Shown: positions 20,674 to 33,222, counted from the stretch's first letter. The stretch is DNA of 64,000 nucleotides from Heloderma charlesbogerti (GCA_026122225.1 JANEZZ010002064.1:859231-923230), one strand, 5' to 3'. A program made the numbers and translations. Notes: a model not told the origin generated them from the letters alone.

Positions 20674-21523
20674 GTCAGAACCTCTGTGCAGTTCTTTCCC
20701 AGCAGGCTGTCCTGTGACTGTGGGTTTGCAAGCTTATGCTGGTGCTATACAGAAGTTGTAGAAAGTTGTGTTGGTTTGTTAGCAGAAAAACATTAAAATA
20801 AAATCCCAAAGTACCCAAAACGCTTTCCTTACGACCAGCTAAAATGTCACAAAGTAGTAAGCAAACTTTCCACTTCCCCAGAGCTCTTTTTCAGGCTCAA
20901 TGTCAAACAAAGATAATTTAAAAAATAAGGAGTGGTGGAGGTGGAAGCTGGGCATGATTGAAAAGTCCCTAAAATCTTCTTGTGTGGGTTATATGCCCTC
21001 CAACCCAGTAGGTGGTACTACCTGATATGGCTTCTATTGACTCGTTACCACCGAGTGCATCATTAAAATTATCCTCTAGTATTGTTAATATAAGGATTAC
21101 TATGTTTTTCTTCTGCTTTCTGCCTTACAAGGGTCGCATTATTCTGCTTGGTGCTAGAAGTGGAGTAGAATGACTGCTTCTTCTTGCATATTCAAAGGAG
21201 GAAGAGCTATAATTTCTTTGTCCCAGTAGCCTGTGGTGCATCCTGAAATCTGTTTTTGTGCCCAGGATGATCTTACCAATTTTAGTCTCAATAATACCTC
21301 ATATATTAGGTATATATTATACCTAAAATATTAACCCATTTTAAGACTGTTAGGAACTTCGTGGATTTTCCATCTGTCCCCCACTTTGGATTTTTCTCCC
21401 CTTTCCCTCTCTTCTTTGTGTGTTGTTGTTTTTTGCTTAATATCCAGCCCAAAGAAGAATTCTGGGGAATTTGAAAGCTTGCTTGCTCTCAGTGATATTC
21501 ATTTGTTCCTAATAAAGATAGTG

Positions 21524-21929
21524 ACTGGGTTCGGACAATACTGCTGGGTGAAGAAGCCGTTGTGGCTTCTTTTTGATTCATTTGATTCAAGTGATTCAAT
21601 GCCGCACTGCATATGCTCAGAGGACTTCCCGTTTTTATCACAGTTGGCTAACAGGTTTGTTTTGTTCTGGTATTTGCATAGTCCCCCATGATGCCGCACA
21701 GGCTGGTGTGTTGTCTGAACCCTGCACAGGGTGCAGCAGGGGTCGCTTCAAACCCACCCCACATGCAGTAGAAGCCACCCCCGCTGCGCCTCACGCTGGG
21801 TTGGACAACATGCCAGCCTGCGCGGCATCTTGGGGGATTATGCAAATGGCAGTTGTGCACAGCCTGCGTGGATGGGGGAGAAGCCATGATGGCTTCTTCC
21901 CCAAGTGCAGTCGTCCGAATTCACCCAGT
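21524..21929. repeat. Large foldback element in TGIF2 intron 2
   Basis: The left arm starts ACTGGGTTCGGACAATACTG, followed by CTGGGTGAAGAAGCC. It is mirrored by GGCTTCTTCCCCAAGTGCAG, then TCGTCCGAATTCACCCAGT, at the right end. A second inner pair is ATTTGCATAGTCCCCCATGA (from 21671) against CTTGGGGGATTATGCAAAT. Segment 21584-21669 recurs inverted at 22588-22673. Confidence 0.75.
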
Positions 21930-22587
21930 TGCTGTACAACAGCCTCCTCACCTTTTGAATGCTAGTATTTGAATTGGATGGCAAGAATGAATGGAACTTC
22001 TGCAAGTAGCGAATTTGATTTCTCTTTTCTCCTGTGCCGTAGCTCAGGAATCTCAAGCCTGTGTTCAGATCCTAGGTGAAATAGAAGGGTTTAATTAGTA
22101 CTGTTATGGCAAACTCATTAAGAAGTGCTGGAACAGCTGCACAACTTAGGATATATACAATGAATGGCTTCTGGGTCAGGATCTCCAGCTGTCACTTTCT
22201 TGTTGGGTTGATCTCGTGGGGTGTGTGCATGCGCGCGTGCGCAAAATCCCAAGCACATTTTATATGGGAGAAAAATGCAGTGAAATAAGCAAGGTTTAAC
22301 TTGCAAGGAATACTTTGAGGTCTAAGGTACCATAGCACCTGATGTTTACTTGCAATGCCATGCTTCAGAAGTAGTGCCACTAGTGACATTAAATGCAATC
22401 TTGCCGCCTTCAGGTAGCAGTGTTGCAACTAGATAACGTTAGATCCTGGACATAATGGTGGGTGGTCTTTAGGTGGCCATGTGGTATTACTTCACTTACG
22501 AAGCACTTAACTAACATTTCACTCCCCCCCCGCTGGCCTCCACCATTCCAAGCTTACAACTGGTGCTACATGCCTGATGTGTTGGAG

Positions 22588-22673
22588 CAGAACAAAACAA
22601 ACATGTTAGCCAACTCTGATGAAAAAGGGGAATCCTCTGAGCATATGCAGTGCGGCATTGGATCACTTGAATC
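22588..22673 (-). repeat. Inverted copy of 21584-21669
   Basis: Read on the - strand this 86-bp stretch matches 21584-21669 at about 90 percent by eye. Both contain CAATGCCGCACTGCATATGC, TCAGAGGA and GTTGGCTAACA. Spacing is about 0.9 kb, so the pair could form a stem in the pre-mRNA. Confidence 0.75.
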
Positions 22674-24904
22674 ATAGCACTATCATCTGATCATAAAATG
22701 GAGCTTGCTTCTGCTTCCCTGATGCTAAACGGATTTACTTGGGAATCAGCACTATCTTCTCGTAGAAAAGGATGATATGTTTTAAAAGTAATGAAATGAG
22801 CATTTGTAACAGTGTATGTGCCTGGCCACCTGCCCCCTTAACTGTAAACTGTTTTTTAAAGTAAGGGCTGCTCTCCGTGTGGTCACTGGGGGGTGGGGGG
22901 AACCCTGCGCTGCTGGGATGTAGATGCACTACTGCATACTATGAACTAAACAGGGTTGATGCACATTAACACACCAGAAAGAGTCTTCTGCAATCAATGC
23001 TTGATTATATTCTGCAGCTGCAGATTAACTGAATGTGGAAATGAGACAATGAACTATTTAATGACAATAAACTGGCATTGGTTATACACTGTTGCTATTA
23101 GGGTGTACCTGGGCCCTAGGATATAAATTTGAGGCCTGCAATTCCTCCTTATGGAGGATACTTCATGCATACTCCAGGATGTAGTACATAAGATGAATCC
23201 ATTATTTCTTCCTACCCAGAATTCCAGAAGACCCCAGTGGCACCGGAGTCCATCTCAAGTCTTTTATTAGGCTAGTAAGGCAGGTGTTGTGCAGTGAAGT
23301 TCTGGACTATGATCTGGCTGTATTCATGGGACCAGAAACATTTCAAAACCCTCCAGTTGTGTTTGGCTTAAAAATCTCAAGCTTTTCTGATGGCCCCAGT
23401 ACACTGGGACACAACACAAAGCTGGGGAGAGTAGATCTGAGTGTGATATGGTCTGACTAGCAGATTACCCCAAGGAATATTAGGAAGCTAGGCATTTGGA
23501 TCCTGTTTCAGTAGGAGCTGGACATTAATTAAAGTGTCATCCACTAAGCTGCTTTATACCCACTGACTTCCCTAGGATGAAGCTGCATTTATAGGATGGT
23601 AAGCTTGCCCTTTTTAAGTGGCTGGTTTTTGCTCTCCCTTCATCTTTTATATTCCACTTTTAAGGCACTTCTTGACATGCATTCTTAGGGTGGCAGGATA
23701 TGGTCCTAAACACATAGATGGCTCAGTTCCAAGAACAAAATACTGTGTGGCCCCAAAGATACTCCTTTTAGTTCCTCATCATAAATTCTTCTCTGTGTGT
23801 TGTTGGTTGTCCTGGGGGAGGGGAAGGAAGGAAGGTAATTTAGAAATTAAGGGCGACAGCACTTAAAACCCAGACATAAGCAGTTTTAGCTAAAATGCAT
23901 GCAGTGACACCCACTCAACACCTGATCTGAATTTAGCCATTTGTCTTCACATAGAATGCAGTACAGCTGAGGGTGTGTGTGTGTGCGCGCGCGGGCATTG
24001 CTTCTTCAATTTGGTTGTAGTCTTAATTTGGCAACAGTTTGCTTGTCTTGAATGCCTATAAAATCAACCAACTTCCTTGAATATCTAATCCCTTTCAAGG
24101 TTTTTTCCTAAGCACTCAGCATTTGAAGGATTGGCCAGGTTTTTCAGAAATAACTAAATATCAAATACTCTGGTGGTTTCAGTCTAGTGATATGAGGATA
24201 AGAAGACCTTGGCTTCATCTGGTAGGAGCTGCGGAAGCTAGGAAAATAATGGATGTGCTGATGAAATCAAGAGTGGAATTCTCCTTGCCTTTATTCATGC
24301 TTGGCTACAGTGTTTCTTTCTGGATAGGGCTGGAATAATGCATATAATTTCTAAGAATAGGCTATATAAAATGCAAGTGTGTTTCTGCCAGCAGTAAATT
24401 GTTTGCTGCCTGTCAGCAATGCCTGGATATTGTTATTTTCTGGAATTGCTTTGGGATAAGGGTGTTAACACAACATTGGCTGATCCAATTCTTGCTCTGT
24501 TTTGCCAGTTACCTAAATACATCTCTAGCTTGTTCAGAATCCAGTGTTGTTGCTGGAAAGGGTTTTCCCCCCTAAGTAGTCAGGGTATTCGGAGGGAGGA
24601 TCAATTTTAAATACTGTGAGATGTCTTCCTTCCTGTCTCAGTGCTTAGCAAAAGCATTGCAGACTGTCAGCTTTGTAATGTTAGGTGAGAGGGTGGAGGC
24701 CAGGGTTGTCCTGGATTCTTTTGAGCTAAACACCCTTGGGGCATGCATATTGAAAATTCTCTGATGGGTCTCTTGATCTTGGGTACTCCATGCAAAGTGA
24801 AAATGGCTGAGGCATACTTAGCCTTGTATTTTACCAGGGCAAAAGTTTGTTTTTTTAGTTAGGAGTAAAAGCTGTTTTTTTCTCACCTGAGAGAGGAACT
24901 AATT

Positions 24905-24987
24905 CAGCCTTCCCAACCTGGGGCCCTCCAGATGTGTTGCACTGCATCTCCCAACACATCTGGAGGACACCAGGTTGTGGAAGGCTG
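24905..24987. mobile_element. hAT-like palindromic MITE with 8-bp TSD
   Basis: This is the shortest copy (83 bp). It starts CAGCCTTCCCAACCTGG and ends GTTGTGGAAGGCTG. Flanks AACTAATT (24897-24904) and AACAAATT (24988-24995) agree at 7 of 8 positions. It has lost the central CATGGCCAATGG segment present in longer copies. Confidence 0.85.
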
Positions 24988-26094
24988 AACAAATTAGTCC
25001 CAGTTTAAGGCATTAGCACTTCCTATTTTAATATTGTTCTGTCAATACATGCCACATTCCAGGGGATTGGAGCGCTTGGATTTAGTTAAGTTAAATAGTC
25101 AAATGGCAGCTGTATAAAACAATAGAGTAGGTGTGTGTTTGGGCCTGTACAAATAAACAAAATGTTGACTTTATGTAGGATCCATACTGAAAGCATAATT
25201 ATCAAATACATATTTGGTTGGGGTTTTTTTAACCGATAGATATGGCAGTGAAAAATGGCAGAGTTAGATCTGGTGTATCTAAACGAAATTCAGACTAATA
25301 GGCAGTGCAGTAGTATCTGTTCTTTTCCACCGCATTTTGCAAACTCTTTCCTTATGTCAAGGAAGGAGTGAAGTAGGAGTGATTGGGCTGCATAGGCCTG
25401 CATGCTGCTTGTGCACATCATGGTTTATCAAGCCAGGATTGATGGCTCACTTTGACATGTTGAATATGGCCAGTGTGGAGTATCCTCCCGAACAGGCTTA
25501 TTGCCAAACATCTCCATGGAGTTGGCAGGTCCATACAGTGGCACACAGGGACTAGATTTGGTCCAAGGACTTACTAGTTGCTTACCCTTAGCATATGGTT
25601 TCAGTTGAGGCACTTTTTCTACTTTAGCTTAAAATGAGCAGATTATATAACTGAGAAGCTATTGACAAACTGTAGTAATGTCCATTTGCATATTAATATA
25701 GCTTTTCCAATTTTCCTTATAAGTACTGGGGAACGCCAGTTATTACCAGTACCCGTTTCAGAGCAAGTGTTTTACTGGAATTTGCCAGTCCTCAGTGCTG
25801 TTTGGTCAGTGAGACCTTTGCAGGTTTTGCGGCCCTTGTCAGGTGTCTGCTTTGTCATACTCTTGAACTGGCTCTGTGAGAAGGAGCTTCTGGAAATGTG
25901 CAATAAATAAAAGGCCAAGACAGGAGTAAATATAATATATTGCCTTTTCATGATGTAGACTTTTAAAATTGGGCAAAGTTTTGGAAGCTTGTACAGGCTA
26001 TTTTACACATTTCCCAGTGTTTGGAGTGATGGATAAGTGGAAGAGCGAAAAGGGAACAATATGTGCTTAATCTAGAAGATTCTGACTGAACTCT

Positions 26095-26340
26095 TAATAT
26101 TTATATAGCACAATTAGAGTTCATGGTGCCTGGTAGAGTTTTTGGGGTAAAAATAGATAGGTTGCTACCCAAGGAGCTTGCAATCCAAAATAAACAGTGG
26201 GGCAAAATGGAAGGGATGAAAACACCTGGGGTGGGGTCAGGGGGATGGAGGACAAGGAAGGGAGGGATGAACCAGGGAAAATGCAGCTACAGGTACTTAA
26301 AACTTGGTTTCAGTTGTGAATGAGAATTAAAGGGAGATAG
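26095..26340 (+). repeat. Probable dispersed repeat
   Basis: TTATATAGCACAATTAGAGT, then TTCATGGTGCCTGG and CCCAAGGAGCTTGCAATCCA resemble a common reptile dispersed repeat. The family is not assigned. Confidence 0.35.
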
Positions 26341-27799
26341 GTGAAAGCCCACATGGACAAGGTGGTTTTGCAGAGACTTGAAAGATAGATGGGGTATAAT
26401 ATATACCTGTATAAACTGTCTGCATAGCATTTCCATATTAATTTAACTTTGGCTCAGCCTCCGTTCTTTCCGGCAAGCTTTTCTAGGATCCCTGCTCCTT
26501 CCTCACTTGCTGTTTTATTTAGTGCAGGTCGACAGGTTTTTGTGTATCTTCATGGCTGTAATGGTAGAGTAGGAAATTAGACTAATGAACCAATGTACTG
26601 CCTCCATCAAATTTAGTCACTTCTTAGATCCTTATAACTTTAACTCTTAAAATCTGACCTTCTAAATGTTCATGGGCATGTATAGAGGTGCTATGCTAAG
26701 GTTTGTGCCCCCTCTTCTACCCCATCCTCAACTACCCAGCCAAAATTTTAGGTGCCTGACAGGCTGCTTTTAATCATGTTCACTCATCAGTCCCACTGAT
26801 TTCAAAGGGGCTTACTTGCAGGTCAGCTTACTTAGGACTGCAGTCTTGATGTTGGAAACCCATTTCATGACCTGTGTTAGCTAAAAATGGCCATATATCT
26901 GAACACCTGTCTACATAGAGCTCCACTTGCCCTTTTCAGATAGTTGATAACCTTAACTGTTCGGTGCCTTTAATGCTGAATTGAAACGAAATGACATTTC
27001 TACTTGGGAAGGAGTGCAGGGAAAAGAAAAGAAATCTAAACAATGTTGTTGTGATGGAGTGATCCGAGATACTCAGATTGTTTGATCGCTGCTGCTTAGT
27101 CTTGAAGCACAAAGTGCTTTTTAGAAGTGACTGCTTGTGATCAGTGCCTTTGGTCTCTCTCTCCTTCTCTCCATAGCAGACAACTCTCCCCATATAACTG
27201 GGGTCACTTGGGTGCCTGACTCACTGAATACCCAGTAGCATTCCTTGTGGAATTCTGAGCTTCTTTTGATAGTTCCCATGTCTGTCCTGACCAAGCCAGG
27301 GCTCTTAGCTCAGATCTGACTGCACAAGAATGCTTAGTCTGTTCTGCTTGGCTTGCTGTGAGCACAAATATTCTGATAACAAGTTAAAGTTCTTGCTTGT
27401 AGGCAGCAAAGGAGTCAGCTTGCTGGAGACCATGTAGATATTCAAGGTCACTTTTTGTATTTCTAAAAGCAACATAGAATTGACTTTCTTTTTGTGCAGT
27501 AGACTTGCGTATAAGATGGGGCTGGATGTAAAAGTGGCTGTGAACATTCTGCATGCAAGTGTTTACTGGGACTTTAGGGTTTACTTGTTTTCTGCTGTAG
27601 TGTTTTCTTTACCTAGTGGTACAATGCCTTGTTGTGCCTGTTGACACATGGACCATGAGGTGTATAGTAGCTCAGTTAACTTGCAGTCTTTCCTTAGGTG
27701 CTGGGAATTTCCCCCCTTGCTAATGGGTTTTGAATCCTATTGTGAAATGAATTCCCCTTATTTTGGGTGTCTTCTAGTAGTGTGACTGTAGGAGAGGGA

Positions 27800-27966
27800 G
27801 GGATTGTAGCTCAGTAGTAAGGCACATGCTTTGCATGCAAGAAGTCCCAGGTTCAATTGCCAGCATCTTCAGGTAGAGCTAGGAAGGAAGAACTGCTGCC
27901 CAGTCAGTGTTGACAATACTGGGCTAGATGGACTGACTTGGTATAAGGCAGCGTCCTATGTTCCTA
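27800..27966 (+). mobile_element. tRNA-derived SINE
   Basis: TAGCTCAGTAGTAAGGC at 27807-27823 is an A-box and GGTTCAATTGCC at 27850-27861 a B-box. The body GTCAGTGTTGACAATACTGG and GCTAGATGGACTGAC continues to CCTATGTTCCTA. It lacks the cloverleaf 3' half, so it is a SINE and not a tRNA gene. Confidence 0.8.
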
Positions 27967-28395
27967 GGGTTGGGGTAGTTTACCTTAATGGTTGGTCACT
28001 GTTTCAGCAAAGGTCTGAGTTAGGGTTTGGGAATGCAAAAAGATAGTGGATGGCATGAGACTTTCTCTCTTTAGGACAGTGCCTCACTTGGGGCTGGCAG
28101 TGCTGACATGACAACTTCCTCCATTGTCCACCTGTGCTTGGAACAGGATCGATATATGGGAATTTGGTCACTGCACTATTCTTATACTGTATGATTAGCT
28201 CTTAGTTTCCTGTCAAGTATGGATGGTTTTGTGGATTCTTCCTCCCCTGGGGAAGGTGCATGTTGAGAACCACTTGAGCAGACCCTTTACAGTCATGCAG
28301 GAGCCAACACTTAAAGGGACAGAAATCCAGCTGCTGCTCTATCTGCATGATAGGAGTTTGAAAGGAATAAGGCTCAAATAGATTACCCTAAATCA

Positions 28396-29098
28396 GGGGT
28401 GGCCAGAAGGCACACTGGAATCTACTCATAGATCTGTGGGTGATTTGCAGTAGATTGGCAATTAAACATCTCTGGATTGTTTAACAATGGCAACAGTGCA
28501 GTCACTTTTACCACTTCAAATTAGGCTGCTGAACTGAAGAAAATAACCGGGAGTGTGCTCTTGTGTGAAACCACTGTGAGCTCAGTTCAGTTCTGGTATT
28601 GAAAAGAAATAACCAGGTGCAGAACTGAGCTCAGTGGCACCCTTTTCTTTCATTCAAAGGGGCCGATCACACAACACACTAACCCACACTCACTGGTTGA
28701 GTGTGGGTTGTTTTAAACCGTGGGTTGTTTGTTGAACTGTGGGTTAGTGTGTTGTCTGAACACAGCCAGAGTGGCTTGTTAACCATACAGTGTGGCTTAT
28801 TTTCTTGAACAAACTACCTTGAGAACCTGTGGTTTGTTGCTGGGTTACTCAAAGTGGTTAACAAGCTGCATTCAGACAACACCCTATCTGAATGCACCCT
28901 GGCTGCATTCAGACAACACGCTAACCCACAGTTGAAAACAACCCATGCTCAACCACTGAGTGTGGGTTAGCATGTTGTGTGAATAGCCCTCAAGGGGAAT
29001 AGTCCTGTAGGTCTTGTGCACCTAGCTTTGGTTGGTAGATCTTGGGGTTCTACTAAAAAGCAAAGTAGATTCAATAAGCCTGAAGTCGGCTCACCCTG
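28396..29098. mobile_element. Possible hAT-type element carrying a nested foldback
   Basis: CAGGGGTGGCCAGAAGG at 28396 and GTCGGCTCACCCTG near 29098 look like diverged inverted termini. The foldback 28663-28990 sits between them. No target duplication could be identified, so the outer element is tentative. Confidence 0.35.
28663..28990. repeat. Foldback element with ~50-bp arms
   Basis: The left end GATCACACAACACACTAACC and CACACTCACTGGTTGAGTGT is mirrored by CAACCACTGAGTGTGGGTTA and GCATGTTGTGTGAATAGCCC at the right. Inner segments repeat the CAGACAACAC and GGGTTGTTT words, suggesting nested or duplicated palindromes. Confidence 0.7.
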
Positions 29099-29424
29099 GG
29101 CCTGGATGGGTTAACTTGTACACTTCTGAGTAATTATCTGCTGTCCTCTCTCCTGGTGCTGTAGAAATCCTTTAAATTTTGGTTTGGGTAGGAAACATAT
29201 CTCCTGTTCTGCATGGTCATATGACTGTTCAATTACATCCTCAGTCCCAACCCATCAAGGTTGAAGACAAAGCCTAAAGACAATATTTGGCAGAATGGAA
29301 AATAAGAACTGATTTTGTCATCCCTGCCCCATCCCCCTAGTAGTGTGAAATAGTTGCATGACAGGCAGAAATTCAGAACATGAAACTTTCCCTATCACTC
29401 TTCATAGAAGACAGCACTGGTTAG

Positions 29425-29540
29425 GAAGGAGTACCTTTCGGATGTTTTAGACTATGACCCCCATAAGCCCCAGCAAGCATGGCCAATGATCAGGGATGAT
29501 GGGAGTTGTAGTCAAACAACATCTGAAGGGCCACACATTC
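29425..29540. mobile_element. hAT-like palindromic MITE, end-eroded
   Basis: The core CAGCAAGCATGGCCAATGAT and GGGATGATGGGAGTTGTAGT is clear. Both termini are degraded. Confidence 0.6.
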
Positions 29541-29558
29541 CTCATGCTTGCATTAGAG

Positions 29559-29719
29559 CAGGCTTCCCCATTGTGGCACCCTCCAGATGTTTTGGGTCAA
29601 CTATCAGCCCCAGCCATGTTTGTTGGGACTGATAGGAGCTGGTCCAAAACATCTAATGGTCAGGAATTCTGGGAATTATAGTCCAAAACATCTGGAGGGT
29701 ACCAGGTTGGGGAAGGCAG
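29559..29719. mobile_element. hAT-like palindromic MITE, extended
   Basis: It starts CAGGCTTCCCCATTGTGGC and ends ACCAGGTTGGGGAAGGCAG. At 161 bp it is longer than other copies because the right arm (CCAAAACATCT) occurs twice. It lies 20 bp from another copy. Confidence 0.75.
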
Positions 29720-30599
29720 TCTTACAGTTACACAGAAGCCTTTGGTGGACAGAATGATCACCAGTGCCTTATGGAGAGCTGACTCTGAGAGTCTGTATGC
29801 TCTCCAGCAAATGTTGGTCAAGTAAATGTTGCCACAGATGGGACACTCTCCCACATTCTACTCTGGTGTTAGACCTCCCAATGTAGTATGAACAGTCCCA
29901 CTTTGGGAGATAGTAAGTCAGTTATTCTCTGCTGTATGGGCATTGGTAAATACTGCGGAGTTTGGTGTTGGATGTATATGTTGGACGCCTTGTTAAATCA
30001 AGAGCCTTTAACGAGTTCAAAACCTATCCAATGGAAGTGTTTTACTTGTCCATGGGGTACTTCACACAGTGATGCAGTGGTAAATTTTGAAGTGCAGGTG
30101 CTTATTATGACAGTCCCCATGGCCACACCCCAAGGACAGTCCAAAAATTGAGGCAGCTGCATAGATCTGTATCAACAAACCAGTTCTAGCAGTTTCATCT
30201 CCACCAGGAGCAGGTCTTTTGTAAAGCTAATGGGTCAATGCCCATTCAAGACCAAGCCACCCTAAAATACTTAGCATTACAACAGAGAATAATGTATTTT
30301 TATTGTGAAAATTCATTTCTCCCCAGCTACTGTGAGGATTGCGGCTAGGCTCAGACAGAACAGGGAATTCGGAGGGGGGTTGCAGATGACATCAGCATGC
30401 CTGCTAATAAAAAAGTGCCAGTATTGTGTTCCCGTAAGTCCTGGCTCCACTGCACCCCTGTTCACAAAGCTTGCAGGGATGGGGAATGATAATAATAAGA
30501 TAAGAACTTAAATAGGGGCAATACACCTTGGCTATGTCTTTCCTCCCAGCTTCACATAACACAACATAACACAACAGTTAACCTTTGGCATTCACTGTC

Positions 30600-30870
30600 A
30601 CAATGAGCTAGGTTGCATAACTGCAGGCCATTGTGGCTTATTTAAGCCATGGTGGGTTGTGGTGCATGCTGGTGGCAGTTTTGAGTATTCAACCCCTGGT
30701 GGTGGGTTGCCATAGTTTCTTATGTGGTCTGATCCTGGGTAGCAGGGGTTGTTTAACTCTCAAACAACCCTCAAATAACCCATGGCCTCTTGTAGGGTTA
30801 TTTGAGAGTTGTTTCCCCCTCAAACAAGCCATGTGGCCTGGGTTCGGATGACATGGCAAGCCATGCCTTG
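30600..30870. repeat. Foldback element, GGGTTGTTT family
   Basis: The inner palindrome AACTCTCAAACAACCCTCAA / TTATTTGAGAGTTGTTT is centred on CCATGGCCTCTTGTAGG. Flanking words GCCATGGTGGGTTG and GGTTGCCATAG link it to the elements at 12120 and 60720. Confidence 0.5.
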
Positions 30871-31099
30871 GGGTTCACCTCTCTCTTGCCTCTTTCCCCC
30901 AGTTCTCTTGTGTTATGTTTCTTTTGGTAAGACTAGCCCTACTGATTTAGACATGGACAGAATATCCTGCTGTTTGTACCAGCCTCAATCTAGTGGCACC
31001 ACTTTACCATCAAAACTTACTGGGCTTTCAAGGTCTTCATAAAGGCTCTGGGTTTTGAAGGTCATTTCCTGCATAGAGTGAGTTTGCAATTATCTAGAG

Positions 31100-31214
31100 C
31101 AGCCTTCCCAAACCCAGGCCCCTCTAGGTGCATTGGACTAAAATGCCCATCTTCCCCAACCAGTGAACATGCTGGCTGGTGATGATAGGAGCTGTTGTTC
31201 AGCACACAAGGCTG
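31100..31214. mobile_element. hAT-like palindromic MITE
   Basis: It starts CAGCCTTCCCAAACCC and ends CACAAGGCTG. Flanks ATCTAGAG (31092-31099) and ATCTGAGG (31215-31222) share 5 of 8 bases. Confidence 0.65.
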
Positions 31215-31669
31215 ATCTGAGGTTTCATATGTTTTTTGTGCATGTAACCTGGGCCAGTAATACTGGCGTCAGGAAGATCAAATTTCTGTGAAATGAAAAC
31301 TAGGCTAGTAAGTGACCACATCCCAGTCTGAAAAGTTGCATAGCCTTTTAAACGATTATTTTATCATCACCAAAGTAAAAACATTTCACTCGGGTATGAA
31401 CACCATGGAAGTGATATGTTCTATAGATTGGTGCTGATTAATGTTTACAAGAATAGCAAAGACACATGGCTTGCACATCTCACCATGGTGGGAGATGCAA
31501 AAGTTCTATCCTTGATGTCATGGAGTAGTATCTGCGTTTTGTTGTATTTTTAATGTATTTCATGATACTGTGATTTTAAATTGTTGTAAGCTGCCTTGAT
31601 TAGTGACTAAGCCGCAGAAGGGCTTGACCTGTAAACAGACAAGCAAACCTCTACTACCTGCAGCCAGTC

Positions 31670-31731
31670 TGATAAGTGTACTGTACCTATCATAGGGCAG
31701 TGATAAATGTACTGTACCTATCATAGGACAG
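31670..31731 (+). repeat. 31-bp tandem duplication
   Basis: Two adjacent 31-bp units starting TGATAAGTGTACTGTACC and TGATAAATGTACTGTACC differ at two positions. This is a simple recent duplication in intron 2. Confidence 0.85.
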
Positions 31732-31751
31732 TGAGCATGTATGCCATACAG

Positions 31752-31885
31752 CAGGGTTAGGCAATCTGGTGCCTTTCAGATGTTTTGGATTGCAACTACC
31801 ATCATCCCTGACCATTGGCTCTGTCAGCTAGGTCTTATGGGAGCTGTAATCTAAAACCTCTGGAGGGCACCAAGTTGCCTACTCC
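31752..31885. mobile_element. hAT-like palindromic MITE
   Basis: CAGGGTTAGGCAATCTGGTG opens the copy. The right arm CCTCTGGAGGGCACCAAGTT leads to a degraded terminus. Confidence 0.7.
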
Positions 31886-32031
31886 TATTTTAGTGTGTAC
31901 AATGTAGGGCATGTACACAGAATGTCCTGATTCCAGCAAACGTCTATGCCTTAAAAAAAAAAAAAAAAGGATGGAAGGATTGTGGGAATTGTGCTTTGTT
32001 ATTTTTGTGTGTGTTGGAGGACCCAGCAGGC

Positions 32032-32167
32032 CAGCCGTCTCCAAGTTGGTGCCCTCCAGATGTTTTGGACTTAAACTCACATTAGCCCCAGCCAGCATGG
32101 CCAATGGCCAGGAATGCTGAGAGTTTTAGTCCAGATCATCTGGAGGGGACCGGATCGGGGAAGGCTG
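32032..32167. mobile_element. hAT-like palindromic MITE
   Basis: It starts CAGCCGTCTCCAAGTTGGTG and ends ACCGGATCGGGGAAGGCTG, with the core CAGCCAGCATGGCCAATGG intact. Flanks CAGCAGGC and CTGTAAGC share 5 of 8 bases. A poly-A run at 31953-31968 lies just upstream. Confidence 0.8.
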
Positions 32168-32539
32168 CTGTAAGCCCAGAGCAGGGCCCAAACCCTGTTG
32201 TTGCCATGACCCTGTCGTTTCCACCCCCACCCACAGAAGGAGCAGACAGGGTCTTCTGACATCACAGAGCTCAAGACCCATCATCATCATGTTGATCACT
32301 CGTGACCGAGTAGGATTGTCTTCCAAAGACAGAGTCTATATAGATAACTCTTTAAAAGGATTAGACAGATTCATAGAAGACAGGTCAATCAACACATGAA
32401 TCTCTAGCAGTGGGTCTGCAAGTGGCTGTAAAGGCCGATTCTGGATCTACACAGCCCCCCACAGTGAGGACATAGGTTTCCAGGTGGAAGGCGGTCACGA
32501 TGAGGGTTTGCTTGACGTGCCTTCCGCTGGCGGGTGACC

Positions 32540-32870
32540 CTCTGCCTTCCTCCGCAGTTGAAAAGAAGGATGAGATGTCAGGATCTCTTCTCGATCATCC
32601 CAGAGTACAGGGCACAGAATAATGGGCTCAAGTTACAGGAAGCCAGGTTCCGGCTGAACATCAGGAGAAACTTCCTGACTGTTAGAGCAATACGACAATG
32701 GAACCAGTTACCTAGGGAGGTGGGGGGCTCTCCCACACTGGAGGCGTTCAAGATGCGGCTGGACAGCCATTTGTCAGGGATGCTCTGACTTGGATTCCTG
32801 CATTGAGCAGGGGGTTGGATTCGATGGCCTTGTAGGCCCCTTCCAACCCTACTATTCTATGCTTCTATGT
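32540..32870 (+). mobile_element. CR1 LINE 3' end (sense)
   Basis: An open frame encodes the last part of CR1 ORF2: FRLNIRRNFLTVRAI and QWNQLPREVGGSPTLEAF to the stop at 32788. The short 3' tail follows, ending CTATTCTATGCTTCTATG. The same region is present antisense at 35252-35480. Confidence 0.85.
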
Positions 32871-33152
32871 CATCTAAGCTTCTGACTGTCAGAAAGCAGC
32901 AGGAAGTCCTACAGCTTTCCATGTGTGTCCAAGAGAGAGCCCGTGCCCTTCTTTCATGCTTCTAATGTCAACCTGGCATGTTGGGGAGTCCTGGTTCTCA
33001 TGGCGTGGAAGGCCAGGGGCTCTCCTTTGGTTGGTGCTCTTGCCAGAGCAAAATGTGTACTTGCCAGCGTCTGTGGATCCTTGTTCATGTGGGAGGAGAG
33101 ACCTGACTTCCTTTTTAAGACAACAACCTCAAACAAGCCGAGGTGAGTTCTT

Positions 33153-33222
33153 GACTTCTGGTTCCTTGACTTCTGGTTCATTTCTCACGCCATAGTCATG
33201 GAAATGCCACAGTCGTGGAAAT
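33153..33222 (+). repeat. Two short tandem duplications
   Basis: CTTGACTTCTGGTTC occurs twice in tandem (about 33152-33180). Nearby, GTCATGGAAATGC and GTCGTGGAAATGC are a second short duplicate pair. Confidence 0.55.

Noticed and set aside
6903..27966. tRNA genes suggested by A- and B-box sequences at 6910 and 27807
   Set aside because: The 3' half of a cloverleaf is missing and both copies share a long non-tRNA body, so they are SINEs.
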